Source: Neobacillus drentensis (lineage in GTDB: Bacteria; Bacillota; Bacilli; Bacillales; Cytobacillaceae). From it: a DNA stretch of 64,000 nucleotides. The DNA lies in the NCBI RefSeq assembly GCF_021560175.1, contig NZ_CP091110.1:5935001-5999000 (forward strand). The letters are read 5' to 3'. This document shows, in pieces, positions 17,284-25,226 of the stretch. A program made the translations under genes and the position numbers. The notes beneath the pieces were generated by a model. That model had not been told where the DNA came from. It was given only the letters and a program-made list of their open reading frames with translations, and ran no database searches. Each line of letters starts with the position of its first letter. The stretch's first letter is position 1.

Positions 17284-17947
17284 TGAATATGAAAAAGCTG
17301 TTGAAGAATTAAAGAAGCTGAACGAAGACATTTTTTACGGTGATTTTAAAGAAAAAATGAACTTATTAGAGAGCAGTAACAAGGAGCTCTTGGAAAACGC
17401 TGTAACGGTGATTGACACGGCTTCGAACGAAATAGCCGCCTTTACCCGAGATCTCACCGTTTCCGCCGAGAACAACCGGAATTTTTTGAAGCAAAATGAA
17501 GCGTATGTTGCCCTTACAAAAGGAGAGTTAGCGAAAGCAGAGGAAAAGCTAGCTGCCCACGTAACAGCTATACAGCAAATGGAAGACCGTCTGGAGCGGC
17601 TACAGCAATCGTACAAAGAAATGTTCCATAAACATTCCGAGTCGATTAATACCATTCTGGTCGTTCGCGAAGAAGCACTCATCAACAAAGTCATCTATCA
17701 GCTAGAGACCTTAACCCATCAACACCTTGAGCAGCTCGAAGCTTACAAGTCGGAAATCGAATTACTGCGGGAAAAGATGGAATCCATGAGTAAACATCAT
17801 ACGGAGATCCTCCACATCCTCTCCAACCGGATGGCCGGCAAAGATGACTTAAAAAAAATGGAAAAGAAGAGCGCGCAAAAGATGAACATTTTGTTAGCCG
17901 TAGTTGTAGTAGAAGCGATCTTGATTGGCATTAAATTTTTCATCTAA
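17255..17947 (+). CDS. tail-anchored coiled-coil protein, second gene of pair
   Basis: A 230-residue protein, not recognised. Nearly all of it is predicted long coiled coil (about 10-190), then a basic KKMEKKSAQK segment and one C-terminal membrane helix (NILLAVVVVEAILIGIKFFI), so it would be a tail-anchored cytoplasmic rod. The start at 17255 is chosen because AGGAGG (17241-17246) is 8 nt away. The ATG at 17249 is too close. It overlaps the upstream coiled-coil gene. The pair could form a membrane-tethered scaffold (inference). Confidence 0.8.
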   Translation: MVTTKLPTNSEYEKAVEELKKLNEDIFYGDFKEKMNLLESSNKELLENAVTVIDTASNEIAAFTRDLTVSAENNRNFLKQNEAYVALTKGELAKAEEKLAAHVTAIQQMEDRLERLQQSYKEMFHKHSESINTILVVREEALINKVIYQLETLTHQHLEQLEAYKSEIELLREKMESMSKHHTEILHILSNRMAGKDDLKKMEKKSAQKMNILLAVVVVEAILIGIKFFI

Positions 17948-17950
17948 ACC

Positions 17951-17981
17951 AAGGCCTTACTTCAAACAGAAGTAAGGCCTT
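17951..17981 (+). terminator. terminator after coiled-coil pair
   Basis: 13-bp perfect stem AAGGCCTTACTTC/GAAGTAAGGCCTT with a 5-nt loop. The T-run is short. Confidence 0.7.
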
Positions 17982-17983
17982 AC

Positions 17984-18009
17984 GTTTCAATCACTGTGAT
18001 AAAGGGTAC
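17984..18009 (+). promoter_or_regulatory. SigB promoter of yfkM
   Basis: GTTTCA (17984-17989), 14-bp spacer, GGGTAC (18004-18009). It lies 36 bp upstream of the yfkM start. Confidence 0.8.
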
Positions 18010-18044
18010 TTTAGTATGGAGTCTTAGAAGAGGAGTTGATTGCT

Positions 18045-18560
18045 ATGAGCAAAAAAATTGCTGTGTTAGTAACAGATCATTTCGAGGATTCCGAGTATAG
18101 TGAACCGGTACAGGCCTTTAAGGAAAAAGGGCATGAGGTTACCGCCATCGAAATGGAAAAGGGCAAAACGGTAAAAGGAAAACAGGGTGAGAGTGAAGTG
18201 GTCATCGACCAAAGTATCGATGAGGTCTCTCCTGAGGACTTCGATGCCCTGTTCATCCCAGGCGGATTTTCTCCGGATATTCTTCGGGCCGACGAGCGGT
18301 TTGTCCAATTTGCGAAAGCCTTTATGGATGCTAAAAAGCCGGTTTTCGCCATTTGCCACGGACCTCAGCTGCTGATTACAGCGGAAACGCTTGAGGGGCG
18401 CGATGTCACGGGGTACAAGTCGATTCATGTGGATTTAAAGAATGCCGGCGGAAATTTGCATGACAAAGAGGTGGTCGTGTGCCAGAATCAGCTGGTCACG
18501 AGCAGGCAGCCGGATGATATCCCGGCCTTTGTCCAAGAATCTTTACGAATATTAGGGTAG
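18045..18560 (+). CDS. yfkM: DJ-1/PfpI family stress protein YfkM (Gsp18)
   Basis: A 171-residue cytoplasmic protein of the DJ-1/PfpI superfamily. The nucleophile elbow FAICHGPQLL carries the conserved Cys at about residue 104, and LFIPGGFSPD contributes the Gly-rich strand. YfkM of B. subtilis is a SigB-dependent general stress protein, and related enzymes repair glycated proteins or detoxify glyoxals. The ATG at 18045 is used because AGAGGAG stands upstream. A TTG three codons earlier is less likely. Confidence 0.9.
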   Translation: MSKKIAVLVTDHFEDSEYSEPVQAFKEKGHEVTAIEMEKGKTVKGKQGESEVVIDQSIDEVSPEDFDALFIPGGFSPDILRADERFVQFAKAFMDAKKPVFAICHGPQLLITAETLEGRDVTGYKSIHVDLKNAGGNLHDKEVVVCQNQLVTSRQPDDIPAFVQESLRILG

Positions 18561-18567
18561 AATCATG

Positions 18568-18598
18568 AAGGTGTCCGATTTTTTGGGCACCTTTTTTT
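18568..18598 (+). terminator. yfkM terminator
   Basis: AAGGTGTCC...GGGCACCTT hairpin with a run of seven T. Confidence 0.85.
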
Positions 18599-18752
18599 GA
18601 GCATATAAGATAATCTCCCCACCTGTTATTTTCGGCGTAGAAATGGTCAAACTGCCCATTTTTCCCTCCCCTTAAGTACAGAAATCATTTTACAAATCTT
18701 AGTTACTTTCCATACAATAGACAAGAAAGAATTATACGTACAGGAGATCTCC

Positions 18753-19676
18753 ATGGCTAACCATTTTGACATACTTTCTGCTCATGGGAATGATGGCTAT
18801 CAGCAATTGATTGAGTTTTTCCCAGAAGCCATCATCATTCACATTGAAGGAATCATCGTTTATACCAATATTGCTGCTCAAAAAATTTTAGGAGCCACTT
18901 CAAGCGGGGAATTAATTGGGAAGCCTATCCTGGATATGGTTCATCCAGAGGACCGGGAAAAGGTGCTGTCTGCCATTATAAGGGCATTGCAAAATCCATA
19001 TGATGCAGGAATCGGAAAAATCTCCCCTGAGATCCGCTATATCGAAGAACGGTTATTAAGAGTCGATGGAGGAATTGTAAAAGTAGAAGCCACGGGGATA
19101 GCTATTATCTATGAAGGTAAGCCTGCTATCCTAACGATTGGAAAGGAATTAACACATCCTAACCGCTATGAAAATTTACTTAATGACCTTGCTTATATTG
19201 ATTCTTTAACAGGATTATATAACCGCCGTTGGTATATGGATGTTTTCCGGAACAGGTTAAGCTCCCATGACTATCAGGAACTTGCTATCTTGTTTATGGA
19301 CCTAGATGGTTTTAAGAATGTCAATGATACCTATGGACATTTAGCTGGTGATCGCTTCTTGAAAGAAGTGGCTGAAAAAATTAAATTCACGGTTGGGTCA
19401 AAGGGTGAGGTGGCTAGATTTGCGGGAGATGAATTCATTATTATTCTCCACTCCCCTGAACACCTTGCCGATCTTATTAATGAAGTGATTAACCAGGTTG
19501 TAAATCAGGGCGTGAACCAGCAGCTTCATACGTCTGTCACTGCCAGTATTGGTGTGTCCCTGTATCCGAAAGATAGCGAGAATGCGGAGACTTTATTAAT
19601 GCAGGCGGATAAAGCTATGTATGTGGCAAAATGTAATGGGAAGAATCAATATTGTTTTTTTCATGAGGAAAGGTAG
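18753..19676 (+). CDS. PAS-GGDEF protein, putative diguanylate cyclase
   Basis: A 307-residue soluble protein. A PAS sensor (about 18-130, with MVHPEDREKV) is followed by a GGDEF domain (about 143-305) with DSLTGLYNRR, FMDLDGFKNVNDTYGH and the active loop RFAGDEF (about 222-228). The loop reads AGDEF rather than GGDEF, a variant compatible with c-di-GMP synthesis. No RxxD I-site is seen five residues upstream, so product inhibition is unlikely. AGGAGAT precedes the ATG. A monocistronic gene. The PAS ligand is unknown. Confidence 0.88.
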   Translation: MANHFDILSAHGNDGYQQLIEFFPEAIIIHIEGIIVYTNIAAQKILGATSSGELIGKPILDMVHPEDREKVLSAIIRALQNPYDAGIGKISPEIRYIEERLLRVDGGIVKVEATGIAIIYEGKPAILTIGKELTHPNRYENLLNDLAYIDSLTGLYNRRWYMDVFRNRLSSHDYQELAILFMDLDGFKNVNDTYGHLAGDRFLKEVAEKIKFTVGSKGEVARFAGDEFIIILHSPEHLADLINEVINQVVNQGVNQQLHTSVTASIGVSLYPKDSENAETLLMQADKAMYVAKCNGKNQYCFFHEER

Positions 19677-19799
19677 GGAATATTATAATGGGAATGCTGG
19701 GGGATTCGGACATGGCCCCTGCATTTCTTTTTGGGGTCTGAATGCGGCTGGCATTCGGACACCAATCTAAAAGCTCCCACTTAGTCAGTCCGAATTCCT

Positions 19800-20618
19800 T
19801 CATTTTTTCAAAAACCGCAAATGAACAAACTTGAGCATCTTAATCAAATCGACAAGCCGCACCATGAGCCGGGTTCCACTCTCCCACTCCCGGCTAACCG
19901 GAATCCCTTTAAAATACGATTCGCACGAAACAACCTTAAGGTTTGGCGACCAGCCTTCTAATACTTTCGGATTGTTAACATAGAAATACATTTTGGCGCC
20001 TTTGTTTCCTGTTTTTTCAACAGTCCGGTTAGAAATCTTTACGGCAAACTTCGATTCTGCATCGAAATACATTTCGCCGCCAGGAAACCGTGCTGCCATT
20101 TTTCGAAACATTCCTTTAAGCTGATGTTCCTCAAAATAGTAGAAAACCCCGGCCGAGATAAATAGGATGCCATCTTCCTTATTAAAAATAATATCCTCAA
20201 ACCACGATTCATCAAAAAAGGATTTAGCAATGCTGCTATTCCTTGGGGTATCGGCAATCAGCGTTCGGCGGAAAGCAATCGCATCAGGCAAATCAAGGTT
20301 GTACCAGTTAAGCGTGCCATTATCCACTCTGGAAAACGTCGTATCAAGCCCTGCCCCAATGTTCACAATGGTGGCCCGAGGATGTTTCTTAATAAACGCC
20401 GTGATCGTATCGTCTATTTTACGAGCCCGAACAATATAGCTGATGCCGCCGTATTCCCCAAATGTCTTTGCAATTTCAGTAAAATCGGCCTCACAGTCGG
20501 CAATAATATTAATTGCTTCTTTGTCATACAAGATCTCGGGATTCTTTTCACTAGCTGTTGCCCGGCCCCAAAGAGGGATGAGCATGGTGGCTTGGACGGA
20601 TTGTAAGTTGATCGTCAT
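19800..20618 (-). CDS. class I O-methyltransferase, LCM/Tcmp family
   Basis: A 272-residue SAM-dependent methyltransferase of the leucine carboxyl methyltransferase superfamily (the group annotated as polyketide O-methyltransferase). The SAM loop is VNIGAGLDTTFSR (about 85-97), followed by WYNLDLPDAI and FISAGVFYYF. Its ATG abuts the stop of the MarR gene (TAAATG), and GGAGG lies inside the MarR 3' end, so it is coupled to the regulator. Function inferred only at family level; a small-molecule carboxylate or phenol is likely. Confidence 0.85.
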   Translation of the reverse strand: MTINLQSVQATMLIPLWGRATASEKNPEILYDKEAINIIADCEADFTEIAKTFGEYGGISYIVRARKIDDTITAFIKKHPRATIVNIGAGLDTTFSRVDNGTLNWYNLDLPDAIAFRRTLIADTPRNSSIAKSFFDESWFEDIIFNKEDGILFISAGVFYYFEEHQLKGMFRKMAARFPGGEMYFDAESKFAVKISNRTVEKTGNKGAKMYFYVNNPKVLEGWSPNLKVVSCESYFKGIPVSREWESGTRLMVRLVDLIKMLKFVHLRFLKK

Positions 20619-21050
20619 TTATCGTTCCTCCATTTTTTTCAGCAGAAAGTTCACTTTATGGAGGGCGTATTGGAGATCGAGCTGCTCTTCGCCAGTTAAT
20701 TTGGACAGGTCATTGACAAAGTTCTGATAGACCTTTGACCATTTTTCTTGCTGTGTGGTTTTACCCTCTTCTGTTAACTCGATGACAAATGATCTTTTAT
20801 CGTTCTGATTTTGTTTTCTCGTAATCAGTCCCTGGTCAAATAGTCGTTTAAGCACGTCTGTCATTTGCTGTTTCGGGACATTCAGGCCTTCACTTATTTG
20901 TTTTATCGCCAAGGGGTGTTGATACATAAATAAGTACTCGAGGATTTGATTCTGTAAATGCGTTAAGCTGCTAGCTTTTTGATTCAAGCGCTGAAAGCTT
21001 TTAAACAAATTCGGGATTAACTCAAGATATTCTTTACTTACCTGCTGCAT
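20619..21050 (-). CDS. MarR family transcriptional regulator
   Basis: A 143-residue winged-helix repressor with KQISEGLNVPKQQMTDVLKRLFDQGLI as the recognition region and the wing KQNQNDKRSFVIELT. It heads a two-gene operon with the O-methyltransferase. AGGAGG precedes the ATG. The dyad ATAGTA-N10-TACTAT just upstream is a likely autoregulatory site. The inducer is probably the substrate of the methyltransferase (inference). Confidence 0.9.
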   Translation of the reverse strand: MQQVSKEYLELIPNLFKSFQRLNQKASSLTHLQNQILEYLFMYQHPLAIKQISEGLNVPKQQMTDVLKRLFDQGLITRKQNQNDKRSFVIELTEEGKTTQQEKWSKVYQNFVNDLSKLTGEEQLDLQYALHKVNFLLKKMEER

Positions 21051-21066
21051 GGTCGCGGCCTCCTAT

Positions 21067-21088
21067 ATAGTAAATGATTATATACTAT
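21067..21088 (-). promoter_or_regulatory. candidate MarR operator/promoter
   Basis: ATAGTA-N10-TACTAT, perfect 6-bp arms, with a minus-strand TATAAT inside. It lies 17 bp upstream of the MarR start. Confidence 0.55.
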
Positions 21089-21201
21089 TTCCAGTTATAA
21101 TCCACCTTATTTTTATACTTGGTAATAATTTATTTACTATATTGAGATTTCCAGCCCACTCATCCTTACCTCCGTTTAAAATTTTTATACAACCTTAATG
21201 A

Positions 21202-21221
21202 TTTGTTCATAGTTTGTTCAT
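21202..21221 (+). promoter_or_regulatory. direct-repeat element before putative small RNA A
   Basis: TTTGTTCAT occurs twice with an 11-bp period (21202-21210 and 21213-21221), one helical turn, as for OmpR-family response regulators. The 13-mer ATAGTTTGTTCAT recurs before the putative small RNA at 50.3 kb. A TAAGAT (21232-21237) could be the -10. Confidence 0.45.
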
Positions 21222-21239
21222 CTATCGAGAGTAAGATAA

Positions 21240-21332
21240 ACCTATGAAATTGATTTTACCTCTTTTTCATAAATGACCCCCTTTTAAACATAAATTTTTA
21301 GTCCAGCTGACCGTCAGCTGGACCTTTTTTTT
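21240..21332 (+). ncRNA. putative small regulatory RNA A
   Basis: A 385-bp intergenic region contains a strong plus-strand terminator (10-bp stem GTCCAGCTGA/TCAGCTGGAC, 3-nt loop, eight T; 21301-21332) with no gene in front of it. Upstream are the direct-repeat element and a possible -10. The predicted transcript of about 90 nt has C/T-rich single-stranded tracts (ACCTCTTTTTC and ACCCCCTTTT at 21277-21285) able to pair with ribosome sites, as in RoxS/RsaE and FsrA. No ORF of note. Exact ends are inferred. Confidence 0.4.
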
Positions 21333-21435
21333 GCCCATTTGTCTAAAGCTTCTCGGTGTGGACGCAAAATAGTCATGCACCGCCCACCCAAAATTGCATA
21401 GTGTAACATATGTTGATCGAAGGAGTGGAAAACGA

Positions 21436-22404
21436 ATGGCATTTGAGATTCTCACGGCTGACCAGGTAATTCAAAGGCTAAAAGGCCGGAAATACAAATA
21501 TACGCAAGTGCACCATACCTGGGAACCTAGTCATAATGATTTTAACGGCAAGAACCATCTCCAACTACAACAGGCAATGCGGAATTACCATGTGAACACG
21601 CGTGGTTGGGATGACATCGGACAACATGTCACCCTTATGCCAGATGGTTTATTTGTCACTGGAAGGCCTTTTAATGAAACACCTGCAGGAATCGTCGGCT
21701 ACAACGAAGGCGCCTTTATGACCGAGATGTTAGGGAACTTTGACATCGGTCATGATGTGTTAGAAGGCGCACAGTTGAATTCGATGTTAAGGCTGCAGCA
21801 TTATCTTGTAACAGCCTGTGGGGCGCAAATCATGTTCCACCGCGAACATGCAAGTAAAACTTGCCCTGGAACATCCATCAATCGAGATGAATTTGTTCGT
21901 CAAGCCATCAATTATGATTCCCTTCACCCTACCCTGGTTGCCGCCGCACATACGAACCAACCATCCTCCTCCACATCAAGTCCCCATTTGTTACAATTAG
22001 GCGATAATGGGCCAGATGTCAAAAAACTGCAACAGTATCTCATGAAAGCTGGGGAAAGGCTCCCGAAATATGGAGCAGATGGTAATTTTGGCAAAGAAAC
22101 CGAAGCGGCTGTCCGGTCCTTTCAGACAAAGCATGGGCTTGCTGTCGATGGAATCGTTGGACCGAAGACAAAGGCAAAACTGGAAGCTGTGGCCAGCACA
22201 TCAAATCGTCCTTACCCTGGTCACATGATCAAAAGGGGCTCCACGGATACCAATAATATAAAACTGATCCAAGCAAGAGTTGGCGTTGCAGCCGATGGTA
22301 TTTTTGGTCCCAAAACCGAAGCGGCTGTGAAAGCATTCCAAAGAAGCCATGGTTTAGGCGCAGATGGAATTGTCGGCCCGAAAACCTGGGCAGCCATGTT
22401 CTAA
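21436..22404 (+). CDS. N-acetylmuramoyl-L-alanine amidase with two peptidoglycan-binding domains
   Basis: A 322-residue enzyme. Residues about 15-160 form an amidase_2/PGRP fold with zinc-ligand candidates in TQVHHTWEP and HREHASKTCPG. Two PG_binding_1 domains follow (about 180-245 and 258-322), each with FG-x-TEAAV..FQ and DGIVGPKT. No signal peptide is visible, so export would need lysis, a holin or a non-classical route. This is typical of phage endolysins or mother-cell lysis enzymes. The ATG at 21436 is used because GAAGGAG lies 10 nt upstream. No other phage genes are adjacent. Confidence 0.88.
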   Translation: MAFEILTADQVIQRLKGRKYKYTQVHHTWEPSHNDFNGKNHLQLQQAMRNYHVNTRGWDDIGQHVTLMPDGLFVTGRPFNETPAGIVGYNEGAFMTEMLGNFDIGHDVLEGAQLNSMLRLQHYLVTACGAQIMFHREHASKTCPGTSINRDEFVRQAINYDSLHPTLVAAAHTNQPSSSTSSPHLLQLGDNGPDVKKLQQYLMKAGERLPKYGADGNFGKETEAAVRSFQTKHGLAVDGIVGPKTKAKLEAVASTSNRPYPGHMIKRGSTDTNNIKLIQARVGVAADGIFGPKTEAAVKAFQRSHGLGADGIVGPKTWAAMF

Positions 22405-22411
22405 TCAGGGA

Positions 22412-22459
22412 TGAACCGAGATAAGACCTGCTGTGGACAGCTGGTCTTATCTCGGTTCA
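22412..22459. repeat. long hairpin after amidase gene
   Basis: 17-bp stem TGAACCGAGATAAGACC/GGTCTTATCTCGGTTCA, with an inner GCTGT-GG-ACAGC. There is no T-run, so it may act as an mRNA 3' stabiliser or a weak terminator. Confidence 0.7.
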
Positions 22460-22505
22460 CACAAAAGGTAAATATTAGTAAGCTTCCTTTGCTTAAGTCC
22501 AAACC

Positions 22506-22558
22506 AATCCAGCGGTGTGAGAAATGGTGCCTGTCACCATTTCTCACACCGCTGGATT
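22506..22558. repeat. 24-bp palindrome carrying the REP-like 13-mer
   Basis: A perfect 24-bp inverted repeat (22506-22529 and 22535-22558) around loop CCTGT. Its core GGTGCCTGTCACC (22526-22538) is the dispersed repeat. Confidence 0.85.
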
Positions 22559-22597
22559 ATTTATGTGTTTGGTCCTCTATCCTAGTCCAATTTGTGT

Positions 22598-22603
22598 TAT
22601 AAT
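22598..22603 (+). promoter_or_regulatory. -10 box of NCS2 permease gene
   Basis: TATAAT with a weak -35. The leader of about 60 nt is too short for a purine riboswitch. Confidence 0.4.
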
Positions 22604-22669
22604 ATCCCTCGGCATAAGTTATATAACTAAATGAACTTTATGCGGGTGGGAGAGGGAAATCGCGAAAGT

Positions 22670-23971
22670 GTGATTAATATTATGAAGGGAGTATTTAAGC
22701 TTAAGCAGCATGAAACAACTATTCGAAAGGAGGTTATTGCAGGGTTAACGTCGTTTTTTTCCATTGTCTATATCCTGGCCGTTAACGCAAAGATTTTGGA
22801 AGATGCCGGAATCCCTTTGGAGGCTGGTATCATTGCCACCGTACTTTCTTCGTTTATCGGCTGTTTATTGGTTGCCTTTATCGCCAATGTACCGTTGATT
22901 ATCGTTCCGGGAATGGGGATTAATGCCTTATTTACGTTCACGATTGTCGGTTCGTTAGGGCTGGATTATCGGGAGGCATTAGGGGCTGTGGTTCTTTCTG
23001 GAATTCTGTTTGTGATTGTTGCCTTTACCAACTTACGCAACATCATAACAAGCGCTATTCCCGATTCCTTAAAAGAATCGATTTCAGTTGGAATCGGCCT
23101 GTTTATTGCCTTTATTGGTCTGCAAAAAAGTGGAATTGTGGCTGGGAGCCCGACCAATTTTGTGTCCCTTGGTGAGTTATCTTCGCCTGTGGTGCTGGCT
23201 TCGATCATTAATCTGATCATTGCTCTATTTCTGTTCTTGAAGAAAGTTCCAGGTAATTTTTTAATCACCATTATCCTTGGCACGATCGTTTCCTATTTCT
23301 TTGGACTTGTTCCAATGAATGGGATGGACACTAGCTTTATTTCCTTTGACAGCTATAAGGATGTTTTCCTAAGCAGTCATTTCGGCAAGTGGTCTTTCCT
23401 TCCTTTTTGGTCGGCTGTCTTCTCATTGGTGTTAGTGCTCGTCTTTGAAAATATTGGGCTGGTCCATTCTCAAGTGAATGGGATGCTTCAGGCACCTGAA
23501 AAGAACGAAAAGTCATTAAAGGCAATCTCTATTTCAACCATTGTCTGCGGGTTATTAGGCACAAGTCCTGCTGTTTCAACGGTTGAAACAGCGGCGGGTA
23601 TTACGACGGGTGGCAGAACCGGTTTAACCTCTGTTGTAACAGGTTCACTCCTTTTGGTATCGCTATTTTTCATGCCGTTTATTAAATTAGTTCCAGATGC
23701 CGCCATCACTCCGATTCTGATCATTATCGGGGGATTGATGATGAAAAATGTGGTAAATATCGATTTCACTGATTTTACTGAAGCATTTCCGGCATTTCTG
23801 GTGATCATTATGATTCCATTAACCTATAGTATCGTCGATGGAATTGCTTTCGGATTTATCGCTTATCCGCTTGTAAAAGTTTTTTCTAATAAATCAAAAC
23901 AGATTACGGTTTCAAGCGTGATTATTTCACTGTTGTTCTTTACTAATTTTCTGCTACATGCGATTAGTTAA
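22670..23971 (+). CDS. NCS2/AzgA family purine permease
   Basis: A membrane protein of about 433 residues with 12-14 hydrophobic segments. AzgA-type signatures include TSFFSIVYILAVN near the N-terminus, PGMGINALFTF, FENIGLVHSQ and the GTSPAVSTVETAAGI loop. These carriers import adenine, guanine or hypoxanthine by proton symport (PbuG/PbuO group). The start is uncertain: GTG at 22670 has GGGAGAGG 14 nt upstream, ATG at 22682 fits homologues best, ATG at 22631 is also in frame. Purine scavenging links it by theme to nupC-deoD-pbuE about 5 kb away. Confidence 0.88.
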   Translation: MINIMKGVFKLKQHETTIRKEVIAGLTSFFSIVYILAVNAKILEDAGIPLEAGIIATVLSSFIGCLLVAFIANVPLIIVPGMGINALFTFTIVGSLGLDYREALGAVVLSGILFVIVAFTNLRNIITSAIPDSLKESISVGIGLFIAFIGLQKSGIVAGSPTNFVSLGELSSPVVLASIINLIIALFLFLKKVPGNFLITIILGTIVSYFFGLVPMNGMDTSFISFDSYKDVFLSSHFGKWSFLPFWSAVFSLVLVLVFENIGLVHSQVNGMLQAPEKNEKSLKAISISTIVCGLLGTSPAVSTVETAAGITTGGRTGLTSVVTGSLLLVSLFFMPFIKLVPDAAITPILIIIGGLMMKNVVNIDFTDFTEAFPAFLVIIMIPLTYSIVDGIAFGFIAYPLVKVFSNKSKQITVSSVIISLLFFTNFLLHAIS

Positions 23972-23972
23972 T

Positions 23973-24021
23973 AAAAAGAAGACCTCTTCCATACTATGCG
24001 TATGTTAGAGGTCTTCTTTTT
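23973..24021. terminator. bidirectional terminator (copy 1 of a repeated element)
   Basis: 15-bp stem AAAAAGAAGACCTCT/AGAGGTCTTCTTTTT between the convergent permease and zinc-lipoprotein genes. The same stem and length recur at 28283-28331. Confidence 0.9.
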
Positions 24022-24026
24022 CTATA

Positions 24027-24956
24027 TCAAAAAATCGATAATTTCAATGCATCCAGATTTTTTTTCATCACACCAATAAAGTCTAATCCTTGTTGTTGCT
24101 CCTCTTTCGTTAATCCCTCTAGTGGATTTAATACTTCCGTTTTAGCCCCTATTTCTTTCGCTAACGTTTCCGCCACTTTTGAAGAGGCCATTTCCTCAAA
24201 ATAAACAACCTTTGTATTTTTCTTTTTTGTTAGTTCGGTTAATTCCGTTAATTTCCCTAATGTTGGTTCAACATCGGGTGATAATCCTGCGATCGGAATT
24301 TGGGTTAGTCCATATTGTTTTGCCAAGTATCCAAAGGCGGCATGTTGTGTAACAAATTCTTTTTTCGTGGCTTTATCAATCGTCTGTTTATATAAACTGT
24401 CCAAATCAGCCAGCTCTGAATTTAAAGCCGTTGCATTTCTTTGATATTGATCTTTATGACGAGAATCTGCCTGTTCTATAGCCTTGGCAATCGTGTTCAC
24501 TTCCTGCTGAGCTAAAACGGGAGAAAGCCAGACGTGTGGGTCTTTACCAGTGGTATGCTCGTTCCCTTCCTCTGATTCTAGTGCATTCATCAATTTAATC
24601 CCATTGGAAGCTTCGACAACCTGTAAGTTGGAATCATTAATACTTTTTAATACTTTTTCAGTCCAAAGTTCAAAGTATCGGCTATTGTAAATAAAAACAT
24701 CAGCGTCTTGAATTTTTGCCATATCCTTTGCTGTCGGTTCCCAATCATGTGGTTCTACACCATTTGGTATTAATAATTCTACGTTTGCTGCGTCGCCTGC
24801 CACCTTTTTAGAAAAATAGTACATTGGATAAAAAGTCGTGACAATTTGCAGTTTTTTAGATCCATCACTTGCTTTGTCACTTTTCGTTGAAGCTGTGTTT
24901 GAGCAGCCACTTACGATTAATAGAAAAATAACTAGTGGGACTAATAGTCTTTTCAT
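24027..24956 (-). CDS. znuA: zinc ABC transporter substrate-binding lipoprotein (ZnuA/AdcA type)
   Basis: A 309-residue surface lipoprotein of the cluster A-I metal receptors. The lipobox LIVSGC places the lipidated Cys at residue 18. Metal ligands are seen in EPHDWEP, DPHVWLSP, TQHAAFGYLA and the acidic FEEMASSKVA. A short acidic/His loop (SEEGNEHTTG) replaces the long His-rich loop of many ZnuA proteins. The ATG at 24956 has GGAGG 8 nt upstream. No permease or ATPase gene is adjacent, so it must use components encoded elsewhere. Two Zur boxes upstream support zinc over manganese. Confidence 0.9.
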   Translation of the reverse strand: MKRLLVPLVIFLLIVSGCSNTASTKSDKASDGSKKLQIVTTFYPMYYFSKKVAGDAANVELLIPNGVEPHDWEPTAKDMAKIQDADVFIYNSRYFELWTEKVLKSINDSNLQVVEASNGIKLMNALESEEGNEHTTGKDPHVWLSPVLAQQEVNTIAKAIEQADSRHKDQYQRNATALNSELADLDSLYKQTIDKATKKEFVTQHAAFGYLAKQYGLTQIPIAGLSPDVEPTLGKLTELTELTKKKNTKVVYFEEMASSKVAETLAKEIGAKTEVLNPLEGLTKEEQQQGLDFIGVMKKNLDALKLSIF

Positions 24957-24983
24957 GTTCATTTACCTCCAAGGTATTTTATA

Positions 24984-25004
24984 TTCAGGAATTATTACGA
25001 TTTA
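24984..25004 (-). promoter_or_regulatory. Zur box 1
   Basis: Minus-strand TAAATCGTAATAATTCC, a good match to one full half and a partial second half of the Bacillus Zur box, 28 bp upstream of the lipoprotein start. Confidence 0.65.
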
Positions 25005-25049
25005 AAGTGAATAATTATTTTATATAATGGATGATTAATAGCAATCTAC

Positions 25050-25070
25050 AAATCGTAATTGTTACGAATT
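25050..25070 (-). promoter_or_regulatory. Zur box 2
   Basis: AAATCGTAATTGTTACGAATT, with perfect TCGTAA/TTACGA arms, overlapping a possible -35 (TTGTAG on minus, 25046-25051). Confidence 0.75.
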
Positions 25071-25185
25071 ACATCTTATAACGTTTATTTATTTATGTCA
25101 ATCATCAAATTTTAATGAGAGGAATGAACTAGAAGTGCATCTCCATCCTCTCACTCCACCAAATAAATAAACACGATTAAACGAA

Positions 25186-25219
25186 AAAAAGACCTGTTCA
25201 CGAAAAAACAGGTCTTTTT
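25186..25219 (-). terminator. ycn operon terminator
   Basis: AAAAAGACCTGTT/AACAGGTCTTTTT with an 8-nt loop, just past the ycnI stop. Confidence 0.9.
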
Positions 25220-25226
25220 GGTTTCA

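Noticed and set aside
22561..22669. Purine riboswitch upstream of the NCS2 permease
   Set aside because: The leader after the -10 is only about 60 nt and shows no aptamer core.
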